The notes: generated by a model from the sequence alone, not told the origin. Shown: positions 26,622-35,574, counted from the stretch's first letter. The stretch: DNA of 64,000 nucleotides from Flavobacterium tagetis (GCF_016735615.1 NZ_JAERSF010000003.1:248001-312000), one strand, 5' to 3'. Numbers and translations: made by a program.

Positions 26622-27257
26622 TTATTTTTTCTTTTTCGCTTTTGCCTTTTTCTGAGCCTTAGCTTTTTTGTCAGCAATTTTTTTGGCTTTAGCTTTCTCT
26701 TTTGCCTTTTTTGCTTTTTCTTTTTCCTTTTCGGCCGTTTTTAGTTTTGCTTTTTTAGCTTTTTCTAATTTTTTGATAACAGCTTTAATTGTTTTTTCTC
26801 TTTTCTTTTCTTTCTCTTTTTTGGCTTTGAGTTTAGCTTTAAGCTTTGATTTTATGTCGTTTTTTTCTTTGCCAATTTTCTCAACAGTTACAACAGGTTT
26901 GTTTTCTGAAACATCATTGGTTTTAATTTCTACAATTTCAGAAACAATAGGTTCTTTTTTTGCAGTGACTGCTGCTGCTTTTTTTACAGTTGCACTCGGA
27001 GTTGTTTTAGAAGCTGCTCTTACTGGTGTTTTTGCTACAGGTTTTACAGTTGCGGCTGGTGCCTTAGTTGCAGTCGATCTTGCGGCAGTGGATTTTGAAG
27101 TAGTTGTTTTTGCTGCAGGTGTTTTTGCAGCAGTTCTTGTCGTTCTTTTAACCGTTGTCTTAGTTTCTGGTTGCACTTCTGTAGTGGTTTCTACAGCTGT
27201 TTCTGCTGGAATATCAGTATTATTTACAGCAGGAGTACTTGAATTTCGTTTTATCAT
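26622..27257 (-). CDS. Lys/Ala/Thr-rich low-complexity protein, histone H1-like
   Basis: 211 residues from the ATG at 27257. An in-frame TTG at 27293 would add 12 residues but is a weaker start. The N-terminal half is rich in Thr, Ala and Pro with AKTPAAKTTTSKS-like repeats. The C-terminal 90 residues are almost only Lys, Ala and Glu. This resembles the basic tails of AlgP or H1-like proteins, which bind nucleic acid loosely. It has no link to nitrate metabolism. Its low complexity creates a long antisense reading frame that is not a gene. Confidence 0.75.
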   Translation of the reverse strand: MIKRNSSTPAVNNTDIPAETAVETTTEVQPETKTTVKRTTRTAAKTPAAKTTTSKSTAARSTATKAPAATVKPVAKTPVRAASKTTPSATVKKAAAVTAKKEPIVSEIVEIKTNDVSENKPVVTVEKIGKEKNDIKSKLKAKLKAKKEKEKKREKTIKAVIKKLEKAKKAKLKTAEKEKEKAKKAKEKAKAKKIADKKAKAQKKAKAKKKK

Positions 27258-27396
27258 AACTGTATTTTTTATTGAGTAATAGATGTTAACCAAGTGGTTT
27301 TAAAGCTTATGAAGTATGATACTTTAATATAAATTCTTAGTTAAGCTAAATATACGCAATTTTTGAATACAAAACACTAAGGTGATTTAGAACTCA

Positions 27397-28827
27397 TTAA
27401 TTTTCAACTGTTTCCAAAATTATAAAATTACTTTTTGGCGCTTCACAAAGAGAACAGCAGTAACTTTCAGGAAGATTTTCAAACAGAAGACCTTTTGGAA
27501 TTCCCTGAGTCTCGTCTCCGTATTCAGAATTGTAAAGTGTTAAGCATTCTTGGCATTGGTAAATATCCAACTGTGGCTTTTCTTTTTTCGTTGTATTTTC
27601 TGTTGTTTCTACAGTCGTGTTGCCCAGTTCATCGAAATATTTTCTGCTTAGTTCAATTAAAATTGTTGGCAATTCTAGTTTATCAATATCTTGAGAATGC
27701 ACAATATATTCACGCGTATTTGGATCGAAATTCTTCGCAAATAATACATTATAAGTATCTCTGATTTTGATAGATTCTAAAGCAGCCGGAAGTTCATTTT
27801 TTTCGATGACAATCGAAGTAAAATAATGTCCGTCGCGGTTGTATTCTGAAATTCCGAAATTTAAACCGTAGGTGCTGATGTCGAATTGATCTAAAGTTCG
27901 AACCAAGAAAGTTTTAAGATTCAATGCCCATTCCATTGCAACGGGTAAATGCCAGTTGAGTTCTAATAACGAATGACGAACGTTGATTCCTCTTTTTCCT
28001 AAAAACTTTTCCCACTCCAATTTTCGGTCTTTAGGAATTCCCTTGATAATGAAAGATTTCCATGGTGTGATACAGATTTTTCCGATTTTGCATTCAAAAC
28101 ACAAATCGCACATTTCTTTTAGGAAATCCAAATCGTATAAATTATTTCTCCAGTATAACCCCAACCAATATTGATCGATTCCCATTCGATTCATTCCTTC
28201 GTAATACGGAAATGGATAAAATGGAATATTTAATGGTTTGTCAATTGTTCTATTATTAGTATCTAAAGCTTCACTCACTAAAGCAAAAAGGGTCTCTATA
28301 TCAGCAGAATCTTCTTCTGAAATTTTTTCAATTTCGTAATAAATCTTAGCCAAATCCCAGCTATAAAGCAAAACAGGATAAACTTTTATCTTTTCCCATT
28401 TAGGAAGACGAATGTATAAATACCAATAATCTTCATGCTCTGAAGCGATAAAGTTTAAATGCCCTGTAAACAAAGGAACCAATTGCTGTTTCGGATCAGT
28501 TATATTGACTTTAAGTTTTGGCTGTTCTTTAAACTCTTCCAAAATATATAAAAAACGGTTTCCCGTAAGCCAGTTAGTATTTCTAAAAATATCAGTAGAA
28601 ACATAAGAAGAAACGATATTGTTGCCACTTTTTTGATCAGGATAAACAAAATGATGTTTCCCTAAAGTAGTTTTATCCAAAGATTTAAACCCTTTAGGAA
28701 AAATAATATCCTGTCTGGAACCAAACGAAATTGAATCCAGACCTTCTTCAAAAGCGATGTTTACAACTTCTCTAAGTTCTCCTGGCGAAATAACGCCTCC
28801 TTTTACTATTAATCTTGTTAGTTCCAT
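27397..28827 (-). CDS. Half-sirohaem-reductase-like domain protein with C-terminal rubredoxin
   Basis: 476 residues. The N-terminus (GGVISPGELREVVNIA and FGSRQDI) resembles the ferredoxin-like half domain of nitrite/sulfite reductases. The sirohaem/[4Fe-4S] ligand pattern of those enzymes is not visible. Instead a cluster CDLCFECKIGKIC lies mid-protein. The last 60 residues are a rubredoxin with YQCQECL and YCCSLCEAPKS holding the Fe(Cys)4 site. It lies downstream of the NADH-linked nitrate reductase on the same strand, so it is probably its electron carrier or an accessory redox protein. Catalysis is doubtful. Confidence 0.78.
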   Translation of the reverse strand: MELTRLIVKGGVISPGELREVVNIAFEEGLDSISFGSRQDIIFPKGFKSLDKTTLGKHHFVYPDQKSGNNIVSSYVSTDIFRNTNWLTGNRFLYILEEFKEQPKLKVNITDPKQQLVPLFTGHLNFIASEHEDYWYLYIRLPKWEKIKVYPVLLYSWDLAKIYYEIEKISEEDSADIETLFALVSEALDTNNRTIDKPLNIPFYPFPYYEGMNRMGIDQYWLGLYWRNNLYDLDFLKEMCDLCFECKIGKICITPWKSFIIKGIPKDRKLEWEKFLGKRGINVRHSLLELNWHLPVAMEWALNLKTFLVRTLDQFDISTYGLNFGISEYNRDGHYFTSIVIEKNELPAALESIKIRDTYNVLFAKNFDPNTREYIVHSQDIDKLELPTILIELSRKYFDELGNTTVETTENTTKKEKPQLDIYQCQECLTLYNSEYGDETQGIPKGLLFENLPESYCCSLCEAPKSNFIILETVEN

Positions 28828-28897
28828 CTTGTTTTTTTGTTTCAGGTTTTTCTTTGTTTCAGGTTTGACGTTGCTTTACTTTGAACATGAATTTTAC

Positions 28898-29090
28898 CGC
28901 AAAGTTCGCAAAGGTTTTCCGCAAAGTTTCGCAAAGTTTTTTTTGTTTTATAATAAGTTGCCAAAGTTCACAAAGCTTTGGGTAAGGATTCTAGCGCATA
29001 GCTTTGCGAACTTTTTTCAATAGAAAACAAGTGTATGCACATAATATTATTCTTTGCGAAACTTTGCGGAAAACCTTTGCGAACTTTGCG
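28898..29090. repeat. 39-bp perfect inverted repeat with CGCAAAG units
   Basis: The arm at 28898-28936, built from CGCAAAGTTCGCAAAGG and GCAAAGTTTCGCAAAG, is matched base for base by the arm at 29052-29090. The middle holds weaker copies (GCCAAAGTTCACAAAG and GCTTTGCGAAC). It would form a very long RNA hairpin between the nitrate reductase stop and the rubredoxin-protein start. Confidence 0.9.
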
Positions 29091-29113
29091 TTTAGATCAA
29101 CACAATATAACAA

Positions 29114-32100
29114 CTACACTTTACACTTTGCCAATATTTCCTTTACCTCTGTTTTACAGCTTCCGCATCCTAAACCTGCGCCCGTATTTTTGCATAATTC
29201 GGTGAAATCATTTACGCCACTTTTAATGGTTTCTTCAATATTTTCAGCGCCAACTTGACTGCATGAACAAACTAATTTTCCTAAAACTGGTTTTGCATTT
29301 GAACTTCCTCTCAAAAGCGTATTTCGTTTGTCTGATAATTCAATTTTGCTTTCGATCATGGTTTTGAATTCGGCAAACTCATTTTTATCGCCCATCAAAA
29401 TAGCACCAACCAGAAGATCGTCTTTTACGATACATTTTTTGTAATAACGTTTTTTCAAATCAGCAAAAACAATTTCTTCATACGAATCGTCATTTTCTGG
29501 AATTGTAATATCACCAATACTACAAAGATTAATGTCTTCTAATTTTAGAATATTCATTAAAATCGAACCTTTGTAATAACTGCTAATATCGCCCGCTAAA
29601 AAGTTAGCCAAAATATCGGCTTGTTCTTCGGCGGCAGAAGTAATTCCGAACAGTTTATTATCAAATTCAGCTATTTCGCCAATCGCAAAAATATCTGGAT
29701 TTGAAGTCTGTAAATATTGATTCACTTTAACGCCTCGTCCGCAAGAAAGTCCGCTTTCTCTCGCAATTTCGATGTTTGGAATCGTTCCAATTGTATACAC
29801 AATGGCATTTGCGGTGATGATTTTTCCACTTTTTAAAGCAATTTCAATTTCGTTTGGATTATCAGTTTCGAAGACCGTACTTACTTCATTATCAAAATAA
29901 ATTTGAATGTCGCGAAGCTGAACTTCTTCTGCCAATAATTTACTTGAAATTAGATCCAATTGGCGTTCCATCAAACGCGAAGCGCGCTGAATAATCGTAG
30001 TTTTTACTTTTTTATGTTTTAAGGCTGCTGCTAATTCTAATCCTAACAATCCACCGCCGATAATTACGACATGTTGTTCTTCAGGCGGAAGATTGGTGCT
30101 GTCCAAATGTTTTTTTAAACGATCAGCATCTTCTTTTCTTCTCACGGTGAATCGACCTGGAAGATGAAGCTGTGCATTTTCTGGAATAAACGGACGGCTA
30201 CCGGTTGCTATAATCAAAGAATCGAAAGTATGAATTTCGCCCTGACTGTCAACAATTGTTTTTTGTTTTGAATCTAATTTTTCAATTGCTACGCCGGCTT
30301 TCATAGTAATTTTTAGTTTATTGAAAGCTTCGCCGTCTTTTACTTTTAAAAGCTGTTCCCAACTGAATTCTCCCGTCATATATTCAGGAAGCAAAACGCG
30401 GTTGTAAAATGGATTCATTTCATTAGAAAAAACAATAATTTCATCGGTTAAATTGAATTCGCGATAGTTTTGAATGAATCGGAATGAAGCCGCTCCAGCG
30501 CCAACAATGGCAATTTTCTGAAATGGTTTTACATATTTTTTAATCGAAACGGTTGTGAACTTAAAATCAGGTTCTTTTGAAATTGGATCGACAACAGTAT
30601 TTGTTAAATTATTGGTTCTATTTAAATCATTTTCAAGCTGTTTTCCCCAATGCATCGGTAGAAAAACGACTTTTTCTTTGATCGAATCGGTAACTTTTGC
30701 TTTTACACGGACTTCTCCGTTTTTGCTCGAAACGATGACAATGTCACCATTTTTGATGTCGTTTTTAAAAGCATCAATCGGATTTATTTCTAATACTGGA
30801 CTTGGAATATGAGTTAATAGTCTCGATACTTTTCCAGTTTTTGTCATCGTATGCCATTGATCGCGAATTCTTCCTGTTGTTAAAATAAAAGGAAATTCGT
30901 CATTTGGTTGCACTGATGTATTTTCAATGGAAACTGGCAAATTAAAAATCGCTTTCCCAGAAGGTGTATAGAATTTTTTATCTGTAAATAATCTAGGTGT
31001 TCCAGGATGATTGTAATCTGGAACTGGCCATTGAAAAGTACCTTCGTTTTTTAAGCGATTATAATTTAAGAATGAAATATCAATATTAGTATTTTTAGTA
31101 AGCGCACAATGCTCTTTATAAATTTCTTCGGCACTGTTGAAATTGAAGCCATTGAAATTCATTTTCTTAGCAAATCGAATTAAGATTTCAATATCTGGAA
31201 GAGCTTCTCCAGGCGCATTAATTCCTTTTGGCAGATAAGAAATGCGACGCTCCGAATTGGTCATCGTTCCTTCTTTTTCTAACCAACCTGCTGCAGGTAG
31301 TAATAAATCGGCAAATTTTGCTGTATCTGCATTATGCGAAATATCCTGAACGACTACGAATTTTGCGTTTTGAAGTGCTTTTTCTGCTCTTCTCGAATCG
31401 GGTAAACTTACTAACGGATTGGTGCAGATAATCCAAACTGCTTTCATTTTTCCAGATTCTAGGGCTTCAAACATTTCTGTTGCCGTTAGACCCGGTTTGT
31501 CTGAAATCTCGTCAACGCCCCAAAAGTCAGCAACTTCTTTGCGATGTGTTGGGTTTGCAATGTCTTTGTGCGCCGCCAAAAGAGTTGCCATTCCGCCAAC
31601 TTCACGTCCTCCCATTGCGTTTGGCTGACCTGTTAATGAAAATGGCCCAGAACCTGGTTTTCCAACTTGCCCAGTTAATAAAGATAAATTAAGCAATGCT
31701 GTATTTTTATCAACTCCAACAGCGCTTTGGTTTAATCCCATTGCCCAAAGAGAAATAAATCCTTTAGCTTTTCCGATAATATCTGCAGCAAGCTTAATAT
31801 CGTTTACAGAAATTCCGCAAAGTTTCGAAGCTTTTTCAAGCGAAGTACCTAAAACTAAGTCTTTGTATTGTTTGAAATTTTCGGCGTGATTTTTAACGAA
31901 ATCATGATCTACATAACCTTTTTCGATAATACGTCTGGCAATAGCATGATATAAAATAATGTCTGAACCCGGAATAATCTGCAGATGCAAATCGGCGAAA
32001 GCGGCAGTATCTGTTCGTCTTGGATCAATACAAATTATTTTAGTCTTCGGATTTTTTTCTTTGTGTTTCTCTAGTCGTCTGAAAAGAATAGGGTGGCACC

Positions 32101-32632
32101 AAGCAGGATTTGCGCCTGTAATTAAAAAAGTGTCAGCCAGTTCGATATCATCATAAGCAATGGGAACAGAATCTTCTCCGAAAGTCTTTTTATATCCCAC
32201 AACTGCAGAACTCATACAAAGTCTAGAATTGGTGTCGATATTATTCGTTTTCAGAAAGCCTTTTACGAGTTTGTTGACTAAGTAATATTCCTCGGTTAAG
32301 CATTGTCCTGAAATATAAAAGCCAACGCTGTCTGGCCCGTGTTTTTTAATAATGGAAGAAAAAACAGCTGCAGCTCGATCAAGAGCTGTATCCCAGTTTA
32401 CGCGTTCGAGTGGATAAGATTTACTTCCTCGCATTTCAGGATATAAAATTCTGTCAGACGTATCATTAACTACGTAATGCAAATTCATTCCTTTAGAACA
32501 TAACATTCCTTTGTTTACAGGATGATCTTTATCGCCTTCTACCATTACGCCATTTTTAGCATCGTTGGTTACGATTATACCGCAGCCAACGCCGCAGTAG
32601 GAACAGGTAGTTTTGATCTTCGTAGTTTGCAT
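29114..32632 (-). CDS. nasC: Assimilatory nitrate reductase fused to NirB-like flavoprotein and BFD-like domain
   Basis: 1172 residues from the ATG at 32632. An earlier in-frame ATG at 32680 lies only about 10 nt from the predicted transcription start. Domain order: [4Fe-4S] motif CSYCGVGCG with GMLCSKG; molybdopterin core with the Mo ligand in NSRLCMSSAV; a C-terminal MGD-binding domain near 600-680; an FAD/NAD(P) flavoprotein (IAIVGAGAASFRFI, VVIIGGGLLGLELAAALK) at about 700-1060; and a [2Fe-2S] BFD-like tail CSCSQVG with CGSC. One chain can thus run NADH to FAD to Fe-S to Mo to nitrate. The downstream gene on the same strand encodes a rubredoxin-domain protein. Confidence 0.92.
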   Translation of the reverse strand: MQTTKIKTTCSYCGVGCGIIVTNDAKNGVMVEGDKDHPVNKGMLCSKGMNLHYVVNDTSDRILYPEMRGSKSYPLERVNWDTALDRAAAVFSSIIKKHGPDSVGFYISGQCLTEEYYLVNKLVKGFLKTNNIDTNSRLCMSSAVVGYKKTFGEDSVPIAYDDIELADTFLITGANPAWCHPILFRRLEKHKEKNPKTKIICIDPRRTDTAAFADLHLQIIPGSDIILYHAIARRIIEKGYVDHDFVKNHAENFKQYKDLVLGTSLEKASKLCGISVNDIKLAADIIGKAKGFISLWAMGLNQSAVGVDKNTALLNLSLLTGQVGKPGSGPFSLTGQPNAMGGREVGGMATLLAAHKDIANPTHRKEVADFWGVDEISDKPGLTATEMFEALESGKMKAVWIICTNPLVSLPDSRRAEKALQNAKFVVVQDISHNADTAKFADLLLPAAGWLEKEGTMTNSERRISYLPKGINAPGEALPDIEILIRFAKKMNFNGFNFNSAEEIYKEHCALTKNTNIDISFLNYNRLKNEGTFQWPVPDYNHPGTPRLFTDKKFYTPSGKAIFNLPVSIENTSVQPNDEFPFILTTGRIRDQWHTMTKTGKVSRLLTHIPSPVLEINPIDAFKNDIKNGDIVIVSSKNGEVRVKAKVTDSIKEKVVFLPMHWGKQLENDLNRTNNLTNTVVDPISKEPDFKFTTVSIKKYVKPFQKIAIVGAGAASFRFIQNYREFNLTDEIIVFSNEMNPFYNRVLLPEYMTGEFSWEQLLKVKDGEAFNKLKITMKAGVAIEKLDSKQKTIVDSQGEIHTFDSLIIATGSRPFIPENAQLHLPGRFTVRRKEDADRLKKHLDSTNLPPEEQHVVIIGGGLLGLELAAALKHKKVKTTIIQRASRLMERQLDLISSKLLAEEVQLRDIQIYFDNEVSTVFETDNPNEIEIALKSGKIITANAIVYTIGTIPNIEIARESGLSCGRGVKVNQYLQTSNPDIFAIGEIAEFDNKLFGITSAAEEQADILANFLAGDISSYYKGSILMNILKLEDINLCSIGDITIPENDDSYEEIVFADLKKRYYKKCIVKDDLLVGAILMGDKNEFAEFKTMIESKIELSDKRNTLLRGSSNAKPVLGKLVCSCSQVGAENIEETIKSGVNDFTELCKNTGAGLGCGSCKTEVKEILAKCKV

Positions 32633-32694
32633 TAGAGTTCTATTTAGAGATACTACTTTTATTGATTGGTCTGACTTCATAAAAAGTACTTATG

Positions 32695-32726
32695 CAAAAA
32701 TAAGTATTTTTACGTATTGATACGTA
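32695..32726 (-). promoter_or_regulatory. Nitrate reductase promoter with NarL-like 7-2-7 operator
   Basis: TACGTATTGATACGTA at 32711-32726 is a perfect palindrome of two 7-mers with a 2-base spacer, the geometry of NarL dimer sites. On the minus strand it ends 8 nt before TATTTTTG (32702-32695), a perfect TAnnTTTG box. That places the operator at an activator position near -40. A TACTTAT/ATAAGTA pair overlaps the -7 region. The divergent FNR-like gene shares the interval. Confidence 0.68.
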
Positions 32727-32745
32727 TTTTTTGGATTTATTTTTT

Positions 32746-32753
32746 TAATTTTG
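32746..32753 (+). promoter_or_regulatory. -7 box of the FNR-like regulator gene
   Basis: TAATTTTG matches the TAnnTTTG consensus. A TTG at 32731 is only 12 nt away, so the -33 element is unclear and activation by a bound regulator at 32711-32726 is possible. The expected start of RNA is about 5 nt before the first ATG (32764), which favours the second ATG (32809). Confidence 0.5.
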
Positions 32754-32808
32754 ATGAAAATAAATGAAGGACAACAAATTAGTTTTTAATCTGCTAAAAT
32801 TTAGACTC

Positions 32809-33513
32809 ATGAAAGAAGAGCAAACCATTTGTTATTCCTGCGTCAATGAAAATTGTTTTATCAAGAAGCATCTGCATTTAGAACAGATGGCAGGTTATGT
32901 TTCTAAAAAGCAAAACATTATCTGTAAAAAATCAGATCGGTTTATTACAGAAGGCGCGCCATTGCAAGGACTTTTTTTTATTTGTAAAGGAAAAGTGAAA
33001 ACAGTAAAAACCGGAATTAACGGTCGTGAACAAATTGTTCGTTTAACCAAAAACGGTGATATCATAGGTTTCCGCGGATTTGGAACGAGTAAGCGTTATC
33101 TTATTGGTGCTTATGCGCTTGAAGATACCGTTTTGTGTAATTTCAGCAACGAAACAATGCTCGAAATTTTACAGCATATTCCTGAGTTTACTTATGCTTT
33201 AATGTTATTCTACGCAGAAGAATTAAACAAAAGCGAAAACAATATCCGTAAAATTGCACACATGAATGTTCGTGAACGTGTAATTGATTTGCTGCTTTAT
33301 ATTCATCGTAAATTTGGACAAACGAATGGTCTGATTGATATTGAGCTTTCGCGAAAAGAAATTGCCGATTTTGCTGGAACTACAGAAGAGCAAGCAATAC
33401 GTATTTTATCAAGTCTTAAAAAAGAATCGTTGATTAAAACGGAAGGAAAGCGTGTTGGGATTTTAGAAGTTTCAGAGTTAAGATCTGAAATTATGGAGCA
33501 TAAGTATTTTTAA
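32809..33513 (+). CDS. Crp/Fnr-family regulator with FNR-like cysteines
   Basis: 234 residues from the ATG at 32809. An ATG at 32764 would add 15 residues. The N-terminal cysteines form CYSCVNENC (C-x2-C-x4-C), and a fourth lies in the LEDTVLCNFSNE segment at the place of the fourth cluster ligand of FNR. A cyclic-nucleotide-binding-like barrel is followed by a long dimer helix and a helix-turn-helix (SRKEIADFAGTTEEQAIRIL). This supports an oxygen- or NO-sensitive [4Fe-4S] regulator. It is transcribed divergently from the nitrate reductase and may control the nitrate island. Confidence 0.85.
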   Translation: MKEEQTICYSCVNENCFIKKHLHLEQMAGYVSKKQNIICKKSDRFITEGAPLQGLFFICKGKVKTVKTGINGREQIVRLTKNGDIIGFRGFGTSKRYLIGAYALEDTVLCNFSNETMLEILQHIPEFTYALMLFYAEELNKSENNIRKIAHMNVRERVIDLLLYIHRKFGQTNGLIDIELSRKEIADFAGTTEEQAIRILSSLKKESLIKTEGKRVGILEVSELRSEIMEHKYF

Positions 33514-33636
33514 GGTTCTAAGTTGCTAAGATTCTAAGATGCTAAGGTTTGGTGTTGATGTAAAAATTTTGATTTTTTTTGTAGAGACGCACTGCAGTGC
33601 GTCTTTAGTGCAGTGCGTCTCTACGTCGAGTGTAAT
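33514..33636. repeat. GTAGAGACGCACTGCA palindrome and CTAAG repeats
   Basis: GTAGAGACGCACTGCA (33581-33596) and its exact complement (33609-33624) form a 16-bp stem with a short loop. Before it stand three copies of a CTAAG-T/ATGCTAAG-like unit (33517-33545). It lies between convergent genes, so it may also terminate both. Confidence 0.8.
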
Positions 33637-34257
33637 TTATTTTTTTCTTCCCACAAATCGAATTACAGATCCTGTGCCGTTGTGGAACAGACCTTCACTG
33701 AGCTCGATTTCTTTTTCTTCCAATTCTATGATTTCATAATTTGGAAAATCAGCTTTGATTTCTTCGATTGAAAAAAGAGATTCAATGTCTTTTGGTCCGC
33801 CAACTTTTTCATTTTTAGTAACATATTCTAAATGTTTTTTGCTGAAAGCTTCAAAAATTATAATGCCATTTTTTCGTAAAAGTTTATCAAGTTGTTGATG
33901 AATTTCAGATTTAATTTCAGCAGGGAAATGAGCATAAATCAAAGCAATTGCATCAAATTGTTCTTCTTGAAAATCTAAAATTTCCAGTTCGCCAACTTGA
34001 TAATCAATTGAAACATTATTTGCTTCTGCTAGTTTTAAAGCTTTGTTTCTTCCTTCTTCACTAATATCAAATGCAGAAACTTCCCAACCTAATTTTGCAG
34101 CAAAAACGGCATTTCGTCCTTCTCCTTCGGCAGGAAAAAGAATAGTACCTGTTTCTAGTTTTTCAATTTGTTCTTTAAGGTAATTGTTAGGTTCTTCGCC
34201 GTATGCAAATTCTTCAGTTTTATAACGGTCATCCCAACGTTGAGTCCAGTTGTTCAT
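33637..34257 (-). CDS. SAM-dependent methyltransferase, TehB-like
   Basis: 206 residues with a class I Rossmann fold: motif I reads LFPAEGEGRNAVFAA, then FDISEEGRNKAL and DAIALIYAHFP. TehB-like family members methylate small molecules or oxyanions such as tellurite. It starts 3 bp after the endonuclease/phosphatase-family gene on the same strand. No direct tie to nitrate metabolism is visible. Confidence 0.82.
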   Translation of the reverse strand: MNNWTQRWDDRYKTEEFAYGEEPNNYLKEQIEKLETGTILFPAEGEGRNAVFAAKLGWEVSAFDISEEGRNKALKLAEANNVSIDYQVGELEILDFQEEQFDAIALIYAHFPAEIKSEIHQQLDKLLRKNGIIIFEAFSKKHLEYVTKNEKVGGPKDIESLFSIEEIKADFPNYEIIELEEKEIELSEGLFHNGTGSVIRFVGRKK

Positions 34258-34260
34258 AGT

Positions 34261-34974
34261 TTATATATTGAATTTAATTATTAAAGGTTTGTGATCGCTG
34301 TACAAAGTCCAATCTTTGTAAGTGCCGACTTCAACACTTTCTAAAACTTCAATAAAATCATTAGAAGCAAAACAATAATCGAGATGATAAGGTTTGTTTT
34401 CATGACGATACAAGTACCAAGTCGGATGCTCTTCTTTACCTTGAATTTGATTGAAGTATTTGTGATAAGTGCTAAAAATGTTCTTTTCGGCTAATTTATT
34501 TACTACCGTTGTATGATTTCCTTCTCTTCGAGGTTTGTCCCAAATCGTGTTGCTGTTGAAATCTCCAATTAAAATGGTTTTGGTTTCTTTGATTAAATTT
34601 TCATAATAATTAATCGCTTTCCAAATCTGCGTTACATAAGCGCCATCTTTATCCGCTGGATTATTTGCCCAAATAGCAAATAGGGTGAAGTCAATTTTTC
34701 CGCCTGTTACTGCAATTGGAAGAATGTTTTTAAAATTAGGATTATGACATTTTAAAAGTTGGAATCTATAATCTCCATATGAAAAAACACCAACTCCTTT
34801 ATTCGGATTTGTTCCATACCAAAGTACATCTGAAGGTAATTTTGTGTTGTTTAGGAATTTGAGCTTTTCGTTATTTTCACACTCAGAAATTACAGCAATA
34901 TCAGGATTAAAAGCTTGAATAAACTGAGCTTTTTTTCTGAATGCCATATTGCAATTCCAAGCGATGAGTTTCAT
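34261..34974 (-). CDS. Endonuclease/exonuclease/phosphatase-family protein
   Basis: 237 residues without a signal peptide. The fold signature is clear: AWNCNMAFR at the start, the catalytic Glu in AVISECEN, ILIGDFNSN, and the terminal SDHKPLIIKF. Members cut DNA or dephosphorylate nucleotides or lipids. The substrate cannot be assigned. It is cotranscribed with the methyltransferase gene. Confidence 0.85.
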   Translation of the reverse strand: MKLIAWNCNMAFRKKAQFIQAFNPDIAVISECENNEKLKFLNNTKLPSDVLWYGTNPNKGVGVFSYGDYRFQLLKCHNPNFKNILPIAVTGGKIDFTLFAIWANNPADKDGAYVTQIWKAINYYENLIKETKTILIGDFNSNTIWDKPRREGNHTTVVNKLAEKNIFSTYHKYFNQIQGKEEHPTWYLYRHENKPYHLDYCFASNDFIEVLESVEVGTYKDWTLYSDHKPLIIKFNI

Positions 34975-35067
34975 GTTTAAAATATCTCTTAAGAAATTAA
35001 AATAGCCGAAATGCTTATCAAATATACTTAATTAGAAGTTTAAAACCAGTTTCTTCAAGAACAAAAA

Positions 35068-35095
35068 TGCCTTTTCTCAATTTTGAAAAAAGGCA
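35068..35095 (-). terminator. Terminator after the small secreted protein gene
   Basis: TGCCTTTTCTCAA (35068-35080) and TTGAAAAAAGGCA (35083-35095) form a stem with one mismatch. On the minus strand a TTTTTG tract follows at once. It stands 32 bp after the stop of the gene at 35128. Confidence 0.75.
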
Positions 35096-35127
35096 AATTA
35101 AAGATGTATTTTAATCATAGTTTAATC

Positions 35128-35493
35128 TTAACCAACAAGTCTTGTTGTACCGCAATTGATGTCAATTTCTGCAAAATGATGTTTTCCTATCACAATAAGA
35201 AGTTTGTCTGTATTATAACCAACGTATCTTATTTCAGGTTCGCCTTTTTGAGGTTTTCCGCAGATCGAAATTACATTGGTTTGCCATTTCAATTTTTTTC
35301 TTTTGTAAGCAGAGATTGTTTGTAAATCATTTTCAACATAATAAACAATATTGTTTTTCTTGATTCCTCTTTTTTGCGTTTTCGCAAAATTTATTTCTGA
35401 GTTTTTAGAAATTAAGGCATCATTGTACTTTTGCGCGATGCCTGTTTGCGTGACAATAAAAGTCAGCAAAGACAATTTTAGAAATGGTTTCAT
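35128..35493 (-). CDS. Small exported protein of unknown function
   Basis: 121 residues with a clear signal peptide (about 1-20, FLKLSLLTFIVTQTGIAQ). The mature part is basic, probably beta-rich, with two cysteines (ISICGKP and DINCGTT) that could form a disulfide. It has its own terminator at 35068-35095 and is flanked upstream by the porin terminator, so it is monocistronic. No family was recognised. Confidence 0.7.
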   Translation of the reverse strand: MKPFLKLSLLTFIVTQTGIAQKYNDALISKNSEINFAKTQKRGIKKNNIVYYVENDLQTISAYKRKKLKWQTNVISICGKPQKGEPEIRYVGYNTDKLLIVIGKHHFAEIDINCGTTRLVG

Positions 35494-35574
35494 TAGGATA
35501 GAATTGGGGGTTCATAATCGATTCAAATATAAATAATTAAACATATAATTTACATTATTATGAAATAAAAAAAA

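Noticed and set aside
26668..27279. 203-codon plus-strand frame rich in Phe, Ala and Val
   Set aside because: It is the antisense shadow of the Lys/Ala-rich gene. Low-complexity codons leave the opposite strand open.
28757..29090. CRISPR-like array from repeated GCAAAGTT units
   Set aside because: The units are arranged as one long inverted repeat with uneven gaps, not as direct repeats with uniform spacers, and no cas gene is present.
29004..29258. 84-codon plus-strand frame at the nitrate reductase 3' end
   Set aside because: It starts within the 39-bp inverted repeat and runs antisense into the reductase gene.
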